64,000 nucleotides of DNA from Skermanella sp. TT6. GTDB taxonomy: Bacteria > Pseudomonadota > Alphaproteobacteria > Azospirillales > Azospirillaceae. The stretch's first letter is position 1; every line of letters starts with the position of its first letter. Below the pieces are notes generated by a model. The model saw nothing but the letters and a program-made list of their open reading frames with translations. It ran no database searches and was not told where the DNA came from. The stretch covers positions 2,177,501 through 2,241,500 of the forward strand of contig NZ_CP067420.1 of NCBI RefSeq assembly GCF_016653635.2, written 5' to 3'. The position numbers and the translations under genes were made by a program. Of this stretch, positions 62,114 through 64,000 are shown in pieces.

Positions 62114-62368
62114 GTAGATCGGCTATGGCGAAGCGGCAGCCGACAAGCAGGCGAGTAGAGGCTCTACACGGTGGTTTTGATCGATGAACCGTAGGTCGGC
62201 CTCGGCCGAAGGCCGACGCCGACAGCGTGGCCGGAGCGTTGACGCAGGGTGTCGGCGTTCGCCCTGACGGGCGAAGGCCGACCTACGCCACTCCGCTCCA
62301 CAGGACTTGTCAGAACCACTGTGCAGCACCAGCAGGTGTCGGCTGCCGCTTCGCTCTCGCCGACCTAC
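62114..62368. repeat. Cluster of four nested REP-like palindromic units
   Basis: Four related units lie in mirror order: A (62114-62145) and B (62191-62224) forward, then C (62249-62286) and D (62336-62368) inverted. Each has a GTAGGTCGG-type head and a CCGACA-type tail around a small hairpin. B and C share GTAGGTCGGCCT and ACGCCGACA with different inner hairpins. A and D share GCGAAGCGGCAGCCGACA. The spacers also mirror each other (CACGGTGGTTTTGA versus CACAGTGGTTCTGA on the other strand). This fills the 320-base gap between the CpdR-like gene and the TIGR02302 gene. No transposase gene is attached. Heads of this kind are typical of RAYT-associated REP elements. Confidence 0.85.
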
Positions 62369-62397
62369 AAGACTACCTCACGGGGCCGCCCCGTCTC

Positions 62398-64000
62398 TCA
62401 GAAGCGCCGAAGCAGGCGGTCGATATAGTCCAGCTCCAACTGCGGACGGTTGAACTCGCCGGCGCGGCGGCGGAGTTCGTCCAGGATCTCCCGGGCGCGC
62501 TGCAGGTCCGACTGTTCGGGAATCCGCACGTCGTTGGTGTCCGCGCGGCCGAAGCCGGGCAGGGGGCGGCCGAGCGGGTCCCGGCCGCGGTTCGACTGCT
62601 GCATCTGCTGCTGGCCGGGCATCTGGCCCGGCTGCTGGCCCATCATCATCTGCTGCGCCATCTGTTCGGCCATGGACTGCAGGCCTTGCTGGAGTTCGTC
62701 CAGCGCCTGGGTCTGGGGCGGGACCGCGGCGCCGGGCATGCCCTGCTCCAGCGCTTGGCCGGCATCGCGCATCGCCCGCTCGGCCCGGCCCAGGGGGCGC
62801 GGGATCTCTCCGCCCATCTCGCCCAGTTGCCGCATCAGTTCACCCAGTTCGCGCCGAAGCGCCTCCTGCTCGGCCGCGCTTGCCGAACCCTGGCCCTGCT
62901 GGCCCTGCTGACCTTGTTGTCCCTGCTGCCCTTGTTGTCCCTGCTGGCCGCGCTGGCCGGGGCGCTGCTGCCGGCTCGGCATCTGCCCCTGCTGCCCTTG
63001 CTGGCCCTGCTGCCCCTGTTGTCCCTCCTGGCCCTCCTGCCCCTGCTGGGATTCACGGAAGCTCTGGTCCAGCAGTTCGCGCTGGCGCTGGGCCAGATCC
63101 TGGAGCTGCTGCATCATCTGCCCGGCCTGGTTCTGCTGGTTCTGCTGCATCTGGGCCATGTTGCCGTTGCGCAGGTTCTCGAGCATCTGCTGAAGCTGGG
63201 ACAACATCTCGCGTGCCGCCTCGCGGGAGCCGGTCTCGGCCATCTGCCGCATCTGGTCCAGCATCTGCTGGAGATCCTGCCGGTCCATGGTCTGGCCCTG
63301 CATCTCCGGCGGGATCTGGGGCAGCTGCTCGCCGCGTTCCATCGCCTGGCGCATCTGCTCTTCCATGGCGTCCAGGAACTCGTTCAACGCCTGCTGAAGC
63401 TCATCCATCAGCTTCTGCAGCTCCGCGTCCGGAGCGTCCCGGTCCAAGGCGTCCATCAGGCGCTGCTCCGCGTCGCGCAGGTTGCGCTCGGCGATCGAGA
63501 GCGTGCCGTCCTCGACCCGCAGGGCGGTATCCCACAGCAGCTTCTGGATGGCGGGAACCGCGTCGGCGGACTCGTCCAGGTACAGGCGAGCCACTGCCGA
63601 CCGGAGCGACAGGAACACGACCACGTCGTCGCGGAACTGGAACGGACGTGCCGAAATGATGCCGAGACCGCGCGCCACCTCCTCGCGGCTGGATTCCGGG
63701 CGCAGGGTCAGCTTCTTGCGTTCCTCGATGATCGCCCGGGCGACGGGGTTGAGGAACTCCCGCTCCGGCAACACCAGGGCCACGTCCTCGGTCATGCCGG
63801 TCTGGCCGGCCCCGTCCGTCGCGGATACGCGCAGCGTGACCGGCAGGCCGGCCCAGGGATGGGGGGTCAGGTCATGGAAGCTGGCGCTGCGGGCCACCTT
63901 GGGCCGCACGCCGGGCAGTGGGAGCTGCAGCTCGATCGGGGTCCGGTCCAATCCCGGCTCGGCGCCGTCGCCGCTCAGCCGGATGGTGCCCTGGACGGCG
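62398..64000 (-). CDS. TIGR02302-family membrane protein, C-terminal 534 residues (continues past the window)
   Basis: The start lies beyond position 64000. The visible part begins in a beta-rich periplasmic region (VTLRVSATDGAGQTGMTEDV, ALVLPEREFLNPVARAIIEE) followed by a long helical, Gln/Met-rich coiled-coil segment (MDELQQALNEFLDAMEEQMR and many repeats). A low-complexity stretch of (Gly-Gln-Gln)n units follows at 62886-63050, and the end is RAREILDELRRRAGEFNRPQ then LELDYIDRLLRRF. This is the alphaproteobacterial TIGR02302 architecture. Its function is unknown; the N-terminus normally carries membrane helices. Confidence 0.9.
   Translation of the reverse strand, partial: AVQGTIRLSGDGAEPGLDRTPIELQLPLPGVRPKVARSASFHDLTPHPWAGLPVTLRVSATDGAGQTGMTEDVALVLPEREFLNPVARAIIEERKKLTLRPESSREEVARGLGIISARPFQFRDDVVVFLSLRSAVARLYLDESADAVPAIQKLLWDTALRVEDGTLSIAERNLRDAEQRLMDALDRDAPDAELQKLMDELQQALNEFLDAMEEQMRQAMERGEQLPQIPPEMQGQTMDRQDLQQMLDQMRQMAETGSREAAREMLSQLQQMLENLRNGNMAQMQQNQQNQAGQMMQQLQDLAQRQRELLDQSFRESQQGQEGQEGQQGQQGQQGQQGQMPSRQQRPGQRGQQGQQGQQGQQGQQGQQGQGSASAAEQEALRRELGELMRQLGEMGGEIPRPLGRAERAMRDAGQALEQGMPGAAVPPQTQALDELQQGLQSMAEQMAQQMMMGQQPGQMPGQQQMQQSNRGRDPLGRPLPGFGRADTNDVRIPEQSDLQRAREILDELRRRAGEFNRPQLELDYIDRLLRRF

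Overview
The window is high-GC chromosomal DNA of an alphaproteobacterium. The best fit is Rhodospirillales, close to Azospirillaceae such as Skermanella or Azospirillum. This rests on gene content: hopanoid genes hpnC-hpnD-hpnE, an adjacent tatABC-serS-surE-pcm-LysM/M23 run, yajC-secD-secF followed by a Mth938/NDUFAF3-like gene, a CpdR-like regulator near ftsEX, a TIGR02302-type low-complexity membrane protein, a B12-dependent ribonucleotide reductase and trmFO. No tRNA, rRNA, CRISPR array or prophage was seen.

Layout. 1-1.8 kb: a frameshifted, edge-truncated IS5-type transposase and a solitary GT4 glycosyltransferase, in lower-GC DNA. 2-10.3 kb: acetamidase/formamidase, aldo/keto reductase, a lipoprotein, a PAS_5 protein, a large NYN-nuclease/LOTUS-type protein and a TrpD2/YbiB homologue. 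10.4-15.8 kb: a complete fructose PTS operon (fruB-fruK-fruA, minus strand). 16-19 kb: a DUF1194 vWA protein, a GT-C-like membrane protein, then a lower-GC patch with a HicB-like gene and an unknown partner. 19-30.9 kb: an orphan iron-type ABC ATPase, tatABC, serS-surE-pcm-nlpD/dipM-like, a DUF815 ATPase and yajC-secD-secF-Mth938. 31-37 kb: sodB, hpnCDE, an NDUFAF6-like protein and trmFO. 37-44.8 kb: small exported proteins, then metX-metW diverging from the chorismate mutase-hisC-tyrA operon. 45-46.8 kb: ChaC, a guanidine-II (mini-ykkC) riboswitch with its gdx/sugE exporter, and aqpZ. 47-52 kb: an MscS-family channel with a glycolipid-binding-like protein, flanked by two paralogous membrane proteins sharing an undescribed N-terminal domain. 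52-54 kb: a lone glycine-betaine-type binding protein with a 2OG-Fe(II) oxygenase. 54-60.7 kb: nrdJ with a LexA-type box upstream, plsC, a TrmH-family methylase and ftsE-ftsX-DUF218. 60.9-64 kb: a zinc-ribbon/DUF3426 protein, a CpdR-like regulator, a nested REP-palindrome cluster and the C-terminal part of a TIGR02302 protein with (GQQ)n repeats.

Several neighbourhoods are functionally coherent: protein export and membrane insertion (Tat, YajC/SecDF), complex I assembly candidates (NDUFAF3- and NDUFAF6-like), envelope division (FtsEX, LytM protein), aromatic and methionine biosynthesis, and osmotic or envelope stress (AqpZ, MscS, betaine-type SBP). The most informative noncoding signals are the two-hairpin ACGA riboswitch at 45651-45704, GTTC-N7-GTTC at 56656-56670 upstream of nrdJ, a palindrome in the spacer of the glycosyltransferase promoter (1733-1761), and four nested REP units at 62114-62368. 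Everything here was read by eye; homology calls rest on recognised motifs and gene order, not on searches.
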